From positions 1-64,000 of the forward strand of contig JBMYRC010000005.1 of NCBI GenBank assembly GCA_049601975.1: a stretch of 64,000 nucleotides of DNA, written 5' to 3'. The stretch comes from UBA6544 sp049601975. GTDB taxonomy: Bacteria; Pseudomonadota; Alphaproteobacteria; UBA8366. The first letter of the stretch is position 1. Each line of letters starts with the position of its first letter. The notes beneath the pieces were generated by a model, which saw only the letters and a list, made by a program, of their open reading frames with translations, was not told where the DNA came from and did not search any database. This document shows positions 8,735 to 16,988 of this stretch, piece after piece. The translations under genes were made by a program, and so were the position numbers.

Positions 8735-8790
8735 ACGTGGTGATTTGGCCCGACCGGCTTGCGGCCACGTAAAAAAATTGGCTAAAAGGT
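8735..8790 (+). promoter_or_regulatory. SAM-II riboswitch aptamer
   Basis: The segment ACGTGGTGATTTGG...GACCGGCTTGCGGCCACGT...GCTAAAAGG matches the SAM-II consensus known from alphaproteobacterial met genes: P1 is CGTGG/CCACG, and the GCTAAAAGG 3' strand forms the pseudoknot. It lies about 90 bases upstream of metZ, a known SAM-II target. It should switch methionine biosynthesis off when S-adenosylmethionine is abundant. Confidence 0.92.
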
Positions 8791-8808
8791 CGGAGTGTTC
8801 GCAAAGAA

Positions 8809-8842
8809 CCCCTGGCCCCCTTTGGTCGGGGGATTTTTATTT
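8809..8842 (+). terminator. Intrinsic terminator downstream of the SAM-II aptamer
   Basis: CCCCTGGCC and GGTCGGGGG can form a nine-pair stem (two G-U pairs) around the loop CCCTTT, followed by ATTTTTATTT. It lies between the riboswitch and metZ, about 40 bases before the start codon, so it would act as the attenuator of the switch. Confidence 0.75.
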
Positions 8843-8879
8843 GCAGCACGCCGGCCCGTCCAACCTGTAGGAGGTTACA

Positions 8880-10076
8880 ATGGACGGTTCACGCGATTTA
8901 TATTCGAGCGACTGGCAACCCCAGACGACATTAGTACGCGGCGGTCTTCACCGCTCCCCCCATAAAGAAACCAGCGAAGCGCTCTACCTGACGTCGGGCT
9001 TCGTCTATGACACGGCGGAGGAAGCCGAGGCCGCGTTTAAGGGCGACCACAAGCGTTACATATACGGACGCTATGGCAATCCAACCGTTACTGCTTTTGA
9101 AGAACGACTGCGTCTCCTGGAAGGTGCCAAAGCCTGCAAAGGCACAGCGAGCGGCATGGCAGCCGTCCATGCGGCTCTTATTTGTCAGCTCCAAGCGGGC
9201 GATAAAGTCGTCGCTTCCCGAGCCCTCTTCGGCTCCTGCCATTATATTATCAACGAGCTGTTACCGCGCTTTGGTGTCGAGACACATCTTGTCGACGGTA
9301 CAGATTACGACCAGTGGGAAGCGGCAATCGGCTCCAATGTCACGGTCACTTTTCTGGAAAGCCCTTCAAACCCCACTCTCGAAATTATCGATATCGCACG
9401 CGTTGCAGAACTCACACACGCAGCGGGGGGCAAACTCGTCGTCGACAACGCCCTAGCGTCACCGGTGGTTCAAAAACCACTCTCACTTGGCGCCGACGTG
9501 GTTATCTACTCCGCGACAAAGCATATCGATGGGCAAGGCCGCAGTCTCGGTGGCGCGATTTTGGGGCCGACGGAAATCGTCGAAGAAAAATTATCGAATA
9601 TCATGCGACACACGGGACCGTCACTTAGCCCCTTCAACGCTTGGATTTTACTGAAGGGTTTGGAGACACTTGATCTCCGCGTGGAACGACATTCCCGGAA
9701 CGCACATCAAGTGGCAGCGTTCCTGAACAATCATTCGAGTATCTCAAAGGCCCTCTACCCGGGCCTTGCCACCCATCCCGACTACGCCCTCGCGCAGAAA
9801 CAGATGCGCGACGGCGGCACGGTCGTGACGTTTGAGTTGGACGGTGGCAAGGAAAAAGCATTCCAATTCCTGAACGCCCTTCAAATTGCCGATATCTCAA
9901 ACAATCTCGGGGATTCGAAAAGTCTCGTCACACATCCTGCCACGACAACCCATCAGCGGCTCGAAGAAGAGGAACGCGACCGGCTCGGTATTAGTGGCGG
10001 GATGGTACGTCTTTCCGTTGGCCTCGAAGACCCAATCGACCTAATTAGTGATATCGAACAGGCACTCGACGCCTAA
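8880..10076 (+). CDS. metZ: O-succinylhomoserine sulfhydrylase
   Basis: 398-residue PLP enzyme of the Cys/Met metabolism family that makes homocysteine from O-succinylhomoserine and sulfide. The PLP lysine is K214 in YSATKHIDGQGR; the HIDGQGR sequence after the lysine is typical of MetZ rather than MetB or MetC. YGRYGNPT and DNALASP are further family marks. AGGAGG lies five bases before ATG. A SAM-II riboswitch and terminator in the leader confirm a role in methionine biosynthesis. A GST gene follows 27 bases downstream. Confidence 0.95.
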   Translation: MDGSRDLYSSDWQPQTTLVRGGLHRSPHKETSEALYLTSGFVYDTAEEAEAAFKGDHKRYIYGRYGNPTVTAFEERLRLLEGAKACKGTASGMAAVHAALICQLQAGDKVVASRALFGSCHYIINELLPRFGVETHLVDGTDYDQWEAAIGSNVTVTFLESPSNPTLEIIDIARVAELTHAAGGKLVVDNALASPVVQKPLSLGADVVIYSATKHIDGQGRSLGGAILGPTEIVEEKLSNIMRHTGPSLSPFNAWILLKGLETLDLRVERHSRNAHQVAAFLNNHSSISKALYPGLATHPDYALAQKQMRDGGTVVTFELDGGKEKAFQFLNALQIADISNNLGDSKSLVTHPATTTHQRLEEEERDRLGISGGMVRLSVGLEDPIDLISDIEQALDA

Positions 10077-10103
10077 GGATTAATCGACGCGCCGGAGAAT
10101 ATC

Positions 10104-10724
10104 ATGTTGAAACTATTTTACTCACCAGGCGCCGTTGCCTTGGCCTCTCATATCGCACTTGAGGAATCCGGTCTCGACTACGAGACGGTTCGCATCAATT
10201 TCGGAGACAACGAACAGAAAGCATCAGAATATTTAAAAATAAATCCGAAAGGTCGTGTCCCCTCATTGGTGACAGACAGAGGAATTCTCACGGAAACGCC
10301 CGCAATCCTCGTCTACATCAGCCAACTGTGCCCAGAAAAGAATCTCGCACCTTTAGATGATCCATACGCTTTTGCGGAAGCCCAATCTTTCAACAACTAT
10401 CTTTGTTCCACTGTACACGTCGCCCACGCACATGGCGGGCGCGGCCACCGTTGGGCGGACCAAGAGACATCCTTCGCGGACATGAAGCAAAAAGTCACCC
10501 GAACCATGACCGAGTGCTTCGAGTTGATCGAAGGTGAGTTGGTGAAGGGGCCGTGGGTCCTAGGCGACACATTCAGCGTCTGCGACATGTATCTTTACAC
10601 CGTCGCCCGTTGGCTCACCGGCGACCAAGTCGATATTCGTCAGTTCGACAAGGTCGCGGCGATTTCCGATGGAATCGAGGGGCGATCGGCGGCAGCACGG
10701 GCAATTGAAACACACTTCGTGTAA
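10104..10724 (+). CDS. Glutathione S-transferase family protein
   Basis: 206-residue cytosolic GST with an N-terminal thioredoxin-like domain (MLKLFYSPGAVALASHIALEE) and an all-helical C-terminal domain. The cis-Pro/glutathione segment is PKGRVPSLVTDRGILTETPAI. The MLKLFYSPGA N-terminus resembles beta-class bacterial GSTs. GGAGA sits five bases before ATG, and the gene is probably co-transcribed with metZ. Substrate unknown. It ends 19 bases from a convergent hydrolase gene. Confidence 0.9.
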   Translation: MLKLFYSPGAVALASHIALEESGLDYETVRINFGDNEQKASEYLKINPKGRVPSLVTDRGILTETPAILVYISQLCPEKNLAPLDDPYAFAEAQSFNNYLCSTVHVAHAHGGRGHRWADQETSFADMKQKVTRTMTECFELIEGELVKGPWVLGDTFSVCDMYLYTVARWLTGDQVDIRQFDKVAAISDGIEGRSAAARAIETHFV

Positions 10725-10743
10725 TCGAAAGCCCGTTTGACGC

Positions 10744-11622
10744 CTACTTCAATCCCGACATCGATTGCCCAATCGAGCGTGGATCGCGGGTCTTAAAGTT
10801 GCCCGTATCGACCGACACCAGAAAGGCTTGAATTAAGCCGTTGAACAAGTCGGGGTCTTCCAAATTAATGGCGTGACCAGCGTTCGGCATGACCGCCAAC
10901 CAGGACGTCGGAATTGTCCGTTTCATCATCAGGTTCGGATCGAGGCACGGCTCGTCCTCGTCACCAGTCATGATGTATGTCGGCACCGTCATCGCCCTCA
11001 TCCCGTCTTGTAGGTCATAGAGCGATGGGCGTTCGCCTTGTACGCCAAGAAAGGTGTTGGCGCAGCCAAGGGGCGAATGCTCGTTAAAGCGCTTCACGAA
11101 CGCAGCAAATCCGCGGGGATCTTTATTCTCAAATTGCACGCGGGTCGGCCCGTATGCATAAAACTGGCTAACGCCTTCCATCCCCAAATCGAGAAATCTT
11201 TGCGCAATTTCAGCGGTCTCTTTACGCCATTGGTCACGGTCACCACCCGCGCCATATCCGCAACCGGCTACCACGAGCGAGTGCGCCATCTCGGGGAAAT
11301 TCAAACCGAAATGCAAGGAGGCAAAACCACCCATCGACAGCCCGACGATATGCGCCTTCTCAATGCCGAGATGCTTGAGCACGTCGCGGGCATCCTCGGC
11401 TGCTCGCAACTGACTGTATGAGCTCGAATTCTCCGGCACGTCGGAGGGCGGGTATCCTCGCGCGTTATAGGCGATACAACGATAGTTCCGGGAGAAGTAG
11501 CTGAATTGCAGCTCCCATGTGCGCAGATCATCCGCGAATTCATGAATGAAAAGGATCGGCGTCCCCTCGCCCGCCTCTTCATAGTAAAGCTTCACGTTAT
11601 CGTCCGTTACCGCATAAGGCAT
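10744..11622 (-). CDS. Alpha/beta-fold hydrolase
   Basis: 292-residue alpha/beta hydrolase. The nucleophile elbow is GLSMGG (Ser), preceded by the oxyanion-hole strand ILFIHEFADD. The acid is in the TGDEDEPCL region and the catalytic His in NAGHAINLE. It looks like the 3-oxoadipate enol-lactonase/haloperoxidase branch, but the substrate cannot be assigned. Third gene of a minus-strand run after folM and folB, 17 bases downstream of folB with a purine-rich ribosome site (GAGGGAGG); the functional link to folate is unclear. Confidence 0.88.
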   Translation of the reverse strand: MPYAVTDDNVKLYYEEAGEGTPILFIHEFADDLRTWELQFSYFSRNYRCIAYNARGYPPSDVPENSSSYSQLRAAEDARDVLKHLGIEKAHIVGLSMGGFASLHFGLNFPEMAHSLVVAGCGYGAGGDRDQWRKETAEIAQRFLDLGMEGVSQFYAYGPTRVQFENKDPRGFAAFVKRFNEHSPLGCANTFLGVQGERPSLYDLQDGMRAMTVPTYIMTGDEDEPCLDPNLMMKRTIPTSWLAVMPNAGHAINLEDPDLFNGLIQAFLVSVDTGNFKTRDPRSIGQSMSGLK

Positions 11623-11639
11623 GACGCCCTCCCTCTCTC

Positions 11640-12014
11640 TTATTGTGATGCCGCCGTCTTTCGGCTCTCCATTTCAACCCCGACGCTATCGCAGTCGGGA
11701 TATACATCCGGCTTCCGGGTCGATACCCGGGCACCCACGACGCGCTCCGGCCGCAGACAAATCTCCAGTATCTCCGCGCACAGAGTTTCTTGAAGATTGA
11801 AATGGCGACCGTCGACAATTTCGCGAATCCGCTCACGCAGAAAATCATAATCCAGCACCGTCTCAATCCGATCCTCGGCGGTATCTGGCGCCAAATCTCC
11901 CAACAAGTCCAACGAGACATCGATGATGATCCGTTGGGGATTTTGGCGCTCAAACTCATGAATACCGATGGAGGCAATCACTTCATAGTCGCGGAGAAAT
12001 ATTTTTCGCTGCAC
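11640..12014 (-). CDS. folB: Dihydroneopterin aldolase
   Basis: 124-residue FolB, which converts 7,8-dihydroneopterin to 6-hydroxymethyl-dihydropterin in folate biosynthesis. The hallmark GIHEFERQNPQRIIIDVSL region with its Glu and the C-terminal VSTRKPDVYPDCDSVGVEM segment are visible. The start is GTG (VQRKIFLRDYE) with GGGAG eight bases upstream; an in-frame extension into the preceding gene is not needed. It lies 16 bases after a FolM-like reductase, which fits a pterin operon. Confidence 0.9.
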   Translation of the reverse strand: MQRKIFLRDYEVIASIGIHEFERQNPQRIIIDVSLDLLGDLAPDTAEDRIETVLDYDFLRERIREIVDGRHFNLQETLCAEILEICLRPERVVGARVSTRKPDVYPDCDSVGVEMESRKTAASQ

Positions 12015-12030
12015 GTTTCGCTCCCAGGCC

Positions 12031-12783
12031 CTACTCGTTGAGGAAGGCGACGTCCCTTGGTAGCCGCAACAAAGTTTGGCCCCCATCGACGACAATTATC
12101 TGTCCGTTGTACATACGCGAGCCCAGAATGAAACGCACGGCCTTCGCAATCTCTCCGATGTCGCTGGAGCGTTCCAAAAGATTTTTCGTGCTCTGTTGTT
12201 CAAAATCTTCTGCCGTTTGATCTCCACTGATGGTCGTTAAACCAGGTGCAATTCCGCAAACCCTAATACGCGGCCCAAGGCTCATAGCCGCCATTTCGGT
12301 CAATCCCTTTAGGCCAAATTTACCGATCGAATAAGAAAAGTAATCCGGATTAGGGCTGAAAACTTTGTTGTCGAGCATATTGATAATGCAGCCTTCGCGA
12401 TCCTCTGGAAGGGCCTCGGCGAAGGCTTTAGTCAGCAGGGTCGGCGCACGCAAATTCACGTCCAATTGACGTTGCCAAAGGGCTGGCTCCACGCTAGTTA
12501 GCCAATCCGGCTCGAAAAGGGACGCATTGTTGATCAGACAATCGAGCGGCCCAACCAATTTGTTACATTCCGGAATGAGATTGAGCGTCGCATCCAAATC
12601 GGAAAGATCGCATCCAATCGTCTCCATGGAACTGCCCGATGCGGTCAATGAGCCGGCAAGGGCCTCGGCCTCGGATGCGGAAGCATTATAATGTATCAAC
12701 ACCCGCCACCCATCTTCCGCCAATGCTCGGACAATCTCGGCACCGATCCGTTTGGCGCCTCCGGTCACGAGTGCCGTCTTCAT
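12031..12783 (-). CDS. folM: FolM-like pteridine reductase (SDR)
   Basis: 250-residue short-chain reductase. The nucleotide motif is TGGAKRIG, the T-G-x3-R-x-G form typical of pteridine reductases rather than the usual T-G-x3-G-x-G. The catalytic set is Asp (INMLDNK), Tyr and Lys (YSIGK), where classical SDRs have Ser-Tyr-Lys. These features, and the position directly before folB, support a dihydrobiopterin/dihydromonapterin/dihydrofolate reductase. The symbol is given for the family; the exact substrate is inferred. Confidence 0.8.
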   Translation of the reverse strand: MKTALVTGGAKRIGAEIVRALAEDGWRVLIHYNASASEAEALAGSLTASGSSMETIGCDLSDLDATLNLIPECNKLVGPLDCLINNASLFEPDWLTSVEPALWQRQLDVNLRAPTLLTKAFAEALPEDREGCIINMLDNKVFSPNPDYFSYSIGKFGLKGLTEMAAMSLGPRIRVCGIAPGLTTISGDQTAEDFEQQSTKNLLERSSDIGEIAKAVRFILGSRMYNGQIIVVDGGQTLLRLPRDVAFLNE

Positions 12784-12821
12784 TCAAAACTCCTCATTTC
12801 ACGGACTTCCAGGGATATAGG

Positions 12822-13166
12822 TTATTTGGCGCAGCCGACGCAGGTGGGAATCGCGGGATCGAGTTCGAGGCGCTTTTCCTCAATTTCGTCACCGCAGGTC
12901 ATGCAATAGCCGAACTCGTCCTCTTTCATCCGCGCGAGGGCGGCGTCGATCCGATGAGTCTCGTCAATACGACGGCGCTCCGTATCTACCGACATCGCTT
13001 GGTTCTGGATTTCGTCCATCCGCGAGAGACGGCCAACGGTCGTTTGATCCAAGACAACTGGGCGGGTGTCGTCGTGATGTGCCGTAACCAACCGCTCCAA
13101 CTCTACTTTACGGTCGATCAATTGCTGCTTCAGCGCTTTCTCGTCTATGTCTTTGCGGTAGCTCAT
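12822..13166 (-). CDS. DksA/TraR-family zinc-finger protein
   Basis: 114-residue protein with an N-terminal coiled-coil (residues about 5-80, KQQLIDRKVELERL...RIDAALARMKEDEFG) and a C-terminal zinc finger with CMTCGDEIEEKRL...CVGC, four cysteines in C-x2-C...C-x2-C spacing. The family binds in the RNA polymerase secondary channel and tunes transcription during starvation. It is shorter than E. coli DksA and may be a TraR/YbiI-like paralogue. I start at MSYRKD; a GTG ten codons upstream is the alternative. Confidence 0.85.
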   Translation of the reverse strand: MSYRKDIDEKALKQQLIDRKVELERLVTAHHDDTRPVVLDQTTVGRLSRMDEIQNQAMSVDTERRRIDETHRIDAALARMKEDEFGYCMTCGDEIEEKRLELDPAIPTCVGCAK

Positions 13167-13258
13167 CGGTCCAATAAAAAGCGCCTTGCAGCGCACTCAT
13201 TGTTGCATCTGTAACATTTTGCGCTCATATGGGTGTCGACGACAATGGAGAATCTGAC

Positions 13259-14875
13259 ATGGCCTATGCACTGCCCGCCGCGAGCGACGGTGCGACCGGG
13301 CATCCCGCGACGCGTCGGCGGACCTTCGCCATCATCTCGCACCCGGATGCCGGTAAGACGACGCTCACCGAAAAACTGCTGCTATTCGGCGGCGCCATTC
13401 AGCTTGCCGGTGCAGTGAAAGCACGTGGAGACCGGCGACGCGCCCATTCCGATTGGATGAAAGTGGAGCGCGAACGGGGCATTTCGGTCACTGTTTCGGT
13501 CATGACCTTCGACTATGATGGCCTAACATTCAATTTGTTGGACACACCCGGACACGAAGACTTCAGCGAAGATACCTACCGCACCATAACGGCGGTCGAC
13601 TCCGCCGTTATGGTGTTGGACGCGGCACGCGGTATCGAAAATCAGACACGGAAACTATTCGAGGTCTGCCGGTTACGCGATATGCCCATCGCCACTTTTA
13701 TTAATAAAATGGACCGCGAAGCTCAGGACCCGTTCGACCTTTTGGATGAAATCGAGCAAAGCCTGGCCTTGGACGTCACACCTGCCTCATGGCCGATCGG
13801 CATGGGACGGAATTTTCTTGGCTGTTACGATCTCCTCCGTGACCGCCTGCTGCTGACCCAACGCAGCAAAGGCAACACGATCGACAAAGGCATCCCCTGC
13901 GAGGGGCTCGACGATCCGAAGCTCGACGAATTACTTCCCGCCGACGCTATCGCCAAATTGCGCGAAGATGTTGAGATGGTGCGAGGCCTCTGTCCCGAAT
14001 TTGATCTGGACGCCTACCGAGAAGGTACATTGACCCCGGTTTATTTTGGCAGTGCGATCAACAATTTCGGGGTGCGGGAGTTGCTCGACGGTATCGGTGC
14101 CTATGCGCCACCGCCACGCCCACAACCGACAGCCAGGCGTGAAATCATGCCAGAGGAAGACAAAGTCAGCGGTTTTGTTTTCAAAGTTCAAGCCAATATG
14201 GACGCGAAACACCGGGACCGAATTGCATTCGTGCGCTTGTGTTCAGGAAAGTTTAGACGCGGCATGAAGCTAAAACACATCCGCAGCGGCAAAACGATGA
14301 CCGCGCACAATCCGCTGCTATTCCTAGCGCAAGACCGTGAATTGGCGGAAGAAGCATGGCCCGGTGACATCATTGGCATTCCCAATCACGGCAATCTTCG
14401 GATTGGCGATGCATTGACCGAGGGCGAAGATTTAGCGTTTACCGGCATCCCGAGCTTCGCACCCGAACTGATGCGGAAAGTGCGACCGGAAGACCCGATG
14501 AAGGCAAAGCATCTAGGTCGTGCGTTATTGCAGATCGCAGAGGAAGGTGCTGCACGCGTCTTCAAACCGGTGATGGACCCGGACTGGATTGTCGGCGTCG
14601 TCGGCGCATTGCAATTCGAGGTGCTCGCCGACCGTATTCGCACGGAATACGACATACCGGTTCGCTTTGAGACAAGCTCCCTACATACCGCCCGTTGGCT
14701 GGATTGCAACGATGAGCGCGACATTAAAAAACTTCGCGATTCCGGTCCATCGGCAATGGCGGAGGATCACGACGGCGCGCCCATTTTCCTGGCCCGAAAC
14801 GCGTGGCACTTGGAAACAGCTGAAAAAGAATGGCCGTCGATTAAGTTCCTGAAGACCAAGGAACAAACGACCTAA
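13259..14875 (+). CDS. prfC: Peptide chain release factor 3
   Basis: 538-residue translational GTPase RF3, which recycles RF1/RF2 after termination. G1 is SHPDAGKTT, the switch region RGISVTVSVM, G3 LDTPGHEDFSEDTYR and G4 NKMDR, followed by the EF-Tu-like domain II and the RF3-specific C-terminal domain (ALQFEVLADRI...ETSSLHTARWL). GGAG lies eight bases before the chosen ATG (MAYALPA); a Met ten codons earlier is less well placed. An IlvD-type gene follows 25 bases downstream. Confidence 0.96.
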   Translation: MAYALPAASDGATGHPATRRRTFAIISHPDAGKTTLTEKLLLFGGAIQLAGAVKARGDRRRAHSDWMKVERERGISVTVSVMTFDYDGLTFNLLDTPGHEDFSEDTYRTITAVDSAVMVLDAARGIENQTRKLFEVCRLRDMPIATFINKMDREAQDPFDLLDEIEQSLALDVTPASWPIGMGRNFLGCYDLLRDRLLLTQRSKGNTIDKGIPCEGLDDPKLDELLPADAIAKLREDVEMVRGLCPEFDLDAYREGTLTPVYFGSAINNFGVRELLDGIGAYAPPPRPQPTARREIMPEEDKVSGFVFKVQANMDAKHRDRIAFVRLCSGKFRRGMKLKHIRSGKTMTAHNPLLFLAQDRELAEEAWPGDIIGIPNHGNLRIGDALTEGEDLAFTGIPSFAPELMRKVRPEDPMKAKHLGRALLQIAEEGAARVFKPVMDPDWIVGVVGALQFEVLADRIRTEYDIPVRFETSSLHTARWLDCNDERDIKKLRDSGPSAMAEDHDGAPIFLARNAWHLETAEKEWPSIKFLKTKEQTT

Positions 14876-14900
14876 CAATACATCACCTGGGGAAGACACC

Positions 14901-16598
14901 ATGGCCGACGAAAATGAAAAGGGCCTGGCCCGCGGATTGACCAATTACGGCGATAAAGATTTCTCACTCTATCTTCGCCGTTCCTTCGCCAAGGCCATGG
15001 GCTTCACCAATGAGAGCCTAGAGAAACCGATCGTCGGCATCGCCGACACCACCAGCAGCTACAACAACTGCCACCGCAACGTGCCGGAACAGATTGAAGC
15101 GGTGAAACGCGGTGTGTTAGCGGCCGGTGGTCTGCCGATGGTGTTTCCGACCGTCTCTCTTGCGGAAGCCTTCCTGCATCCAACCAGCATGATGTACCGG
15201 AACCTCATGTCCATGGACACGGAGGAGATGATCTCTGCCCAGCCAATGGACGCGGTTGTTGTTGTCGGCGGGTGCGACAAAACGGTCCCGGCGCAGCTCA
15301 TGGGCGCGCTTTCGGCCAACCGGCCCGCAATTCAATTGATCACGGGCCCGATGATGACCGCCCGTCACGAAGGCGAGCAACTCGGTGCGTGTACCGATTG
15401 CCGACGGTTTTGGGCGATGTATCGCGCCGGCGAGTTGAACGACGAGGAGATTGTCTCTGTAGAATCGCGTCTCTCCACAACCGCCGGCACTTGCCCGGTC
15501 ATGGGCACTGCAAGCACGATGGCCTGTATTGCCGAGACACTCGGCATGGCACTACCCGGCACCGCCGCGATCCCGGCGGTCCACGCCGACCGGCTGCGCG
15601 CTGCCGAGGAGACCGGAAAGCGCGCGGTCGAAATTGCAGTGGCCGGCCTCACACCTGATAAGATCGTCACCGAAAAATCCGTCGAAAATGCGCTTCGTGT
15701 GTTGCTCGCCATCGGTGGTTCCACCAATGGCATCATTCACCTGACCGCCATCGCGGGTCGGGCCAGGATTGATATATCGCTCGACCGTTTGAATGAAATT
15801 AGCGACGAGACCCCAGTGCTCGTAAACCTAAAGCCATCCGGCGACTACTACATGGAAGACTTTTTCTCGGGCGGCGGTCTCGGTGCCGTGCTGCGTAAAA
15901 TCAAACACTTGATGCATCTGGATACGCTCTCAGTTACCGGCGAGACATTGGGCGACAGGCTGGAAGAAGATCCGGGCTATATCGACCACGACATCGTGCG
16001 CCCCTTCGACACGCCCCATTATCCCCTTGGCGGATTGGTAGCGCTCTTCGGCAGCTTAGCGCCCAATGGCGCCATATTGAAACGGGCCGCTGCCGACGAT
16101 ACATTGTTCGAGACGGAAGGCCGCGCAGTGGTCTTCTCCTCGCCCGCCGATATGGCGGACCGAATCGACGATCCAGACCTCGAAGTGAATCCGGAAGATT
16201 TTATTGTCTTGCAGAATGCCGGCCCTAAAAGCGGATATGGCATGCCGGAATGCGGCTATCTGCCGATTCCCGGCAAACTCGCCCGTTCCGGTGTCAAAGA
16301 CATGGTACGCATTTCAGACGCACGGATGAGCGGTACAGCCTACGGCACGATTATCCTGCATGTCTCTCCGGAAGCCGCCGATGGCGGGCCGCTTGGCTTG
16401 GTCCAAAACGGCGACCTTATCCGCCTTTCGGTCAAGGATCGGCGCTTCGATCTCCTTGTGCCAGAAGAGGAATTGGCCAAACGCAAGGCGGCTTGGAGAC
16501 CGGTAAACGCGGAGCCGCGCGGATACGCTAAGCTATATCAAGATCACGTCCTGCAGGCGGAAGAAGGCTGCGATTTTGATTTCTTAAGATCGGTTTAA
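14901..16598 (+). CDS. IlvD/Edd-family dehydratase
   Basis: 565-residue iron-sulfur dehydratase of the dihydroxy-acid/6-phosphogluconate dehydratase family. Likely cluster cysteines are in YNNCHRN, GGCDKTVPA and GTCPVMGTA. The stretch ACTDCRRFWAMYRAGEL resembles the sugar-acid (arabonate-type) dehydratases more than true IlvD, so a pentonate or related sugar acid is a possible substrate; branched-chain amino-acid synthesis is the alternative. GGGGAAG precedes the ATG. The last four bases overlap the convergent YciI gene. Confidence 0.88.
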   Translation: MADENEKGLARGLTNYGDKDFSLYLRRSFAKAMGFTNESLEKPIVGIADTTSSYNNCHRNVPEQIEAVKRGVLAAGGLPMVFPTVSLAEAFLHPTSMMYRNLMSMDTEEMISAQPMDAVVVVGGCDKTVPAQLMGALSANRPAIQLITGPMMTARHEGEQLGACTDCRRFWAMYRAGELNDEEIVSVESRLSTTAGTCPVMGTASTMACIAETLGMALPGTAAIPAVHADRLRAAEETGKRAVEIAVAGLTPDKIVTEKSVENALRVLLAIGGSTNGIIHLTAIAGRARIDISLDRLNEISDETPVLVNLKPSGDYYMEDFFSGGGLGAVLRKIKHLMHLDTLSVTGETLGDRLEEDPGYIDHDIVRPFDTPHYPLGGLVALFGSLAPNGAILKRAAADDTLFETEGRAVVFSSPADMADRIDDPDLEVNPEDFIVLQNAGPKSGYGMPECGYLPIPGKLARSGVKDMVRISDARMSGTAYGTIILHVSPEAADGGPLGLVQNGDLIRLSVKDRRFDLLVPEEELAKRKAAWRPVNAEPRGYAKLYQDHVLQAEEGCDFDFLRSV

Positions 16599-16894
16599 GT
16601 CGCAACTCTTTCACCATCCCGAATGGTCTGTTTCCAACGGCAAATGGTAACGCTGTCGAATAAGCCGATCCAAAAATAGGGGTCGGCTTCGGCAAACCGC
16701 GTCGCCACGTCACGATCTTCAGTATCGAGGATAGTTAAACTCCCTACCCCGCCTTTGCCATCATCATCCATCAATGGTCCGGCACCGATCATCAATGCCA
16801 TTTGCGTGGCGAGAAATTCACGGTGCGCGAAGCGCGTGTCGTTGCGCAATTTCAGACTATTCGGTTTGTCCTTCGAGAAAATTGCATAGGGCAT
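16595..16894 (-). CDS. YciI-like protein
   Basis: 99-residue protein with the YCII alpha-beta fold: MPYAIFSKDKPNSLKLR, an HREFLATQ helix start, GAGPLMDDDG...GSLTILDTED and a final FDSVTICRWKQ strand. The family is ferredoxin-like and related to dimeric dehydrochlorinases; the His and Asp usually proposed as active-site residues are present (HREFL, GPLMDDDG). I start at MPYAIF, which has GGGAGGAG upstream. Function unknown. Its stop overlaps the end of the IlvD-type gene on the other strand. Confidence 0.85.
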   Translation of the reverse strand: MPYAIFSKDKPNSLKLRNDTRFAHREFLATQMALMIGAGPLMDDDGKGGVGSLTILDTEDRDVATRFAEADPYFWIGLFDSVTICRWKQTIRDGERVAT

Positions 16895-16988
16895 CGTGTC
16901 TCCTCCCGGCATAGTTTTACGAGCACTCATAAGCTACGTTAATGGCTCCACTGACTGCACTCTAACCTATCGGACTGGGAATCCATCA

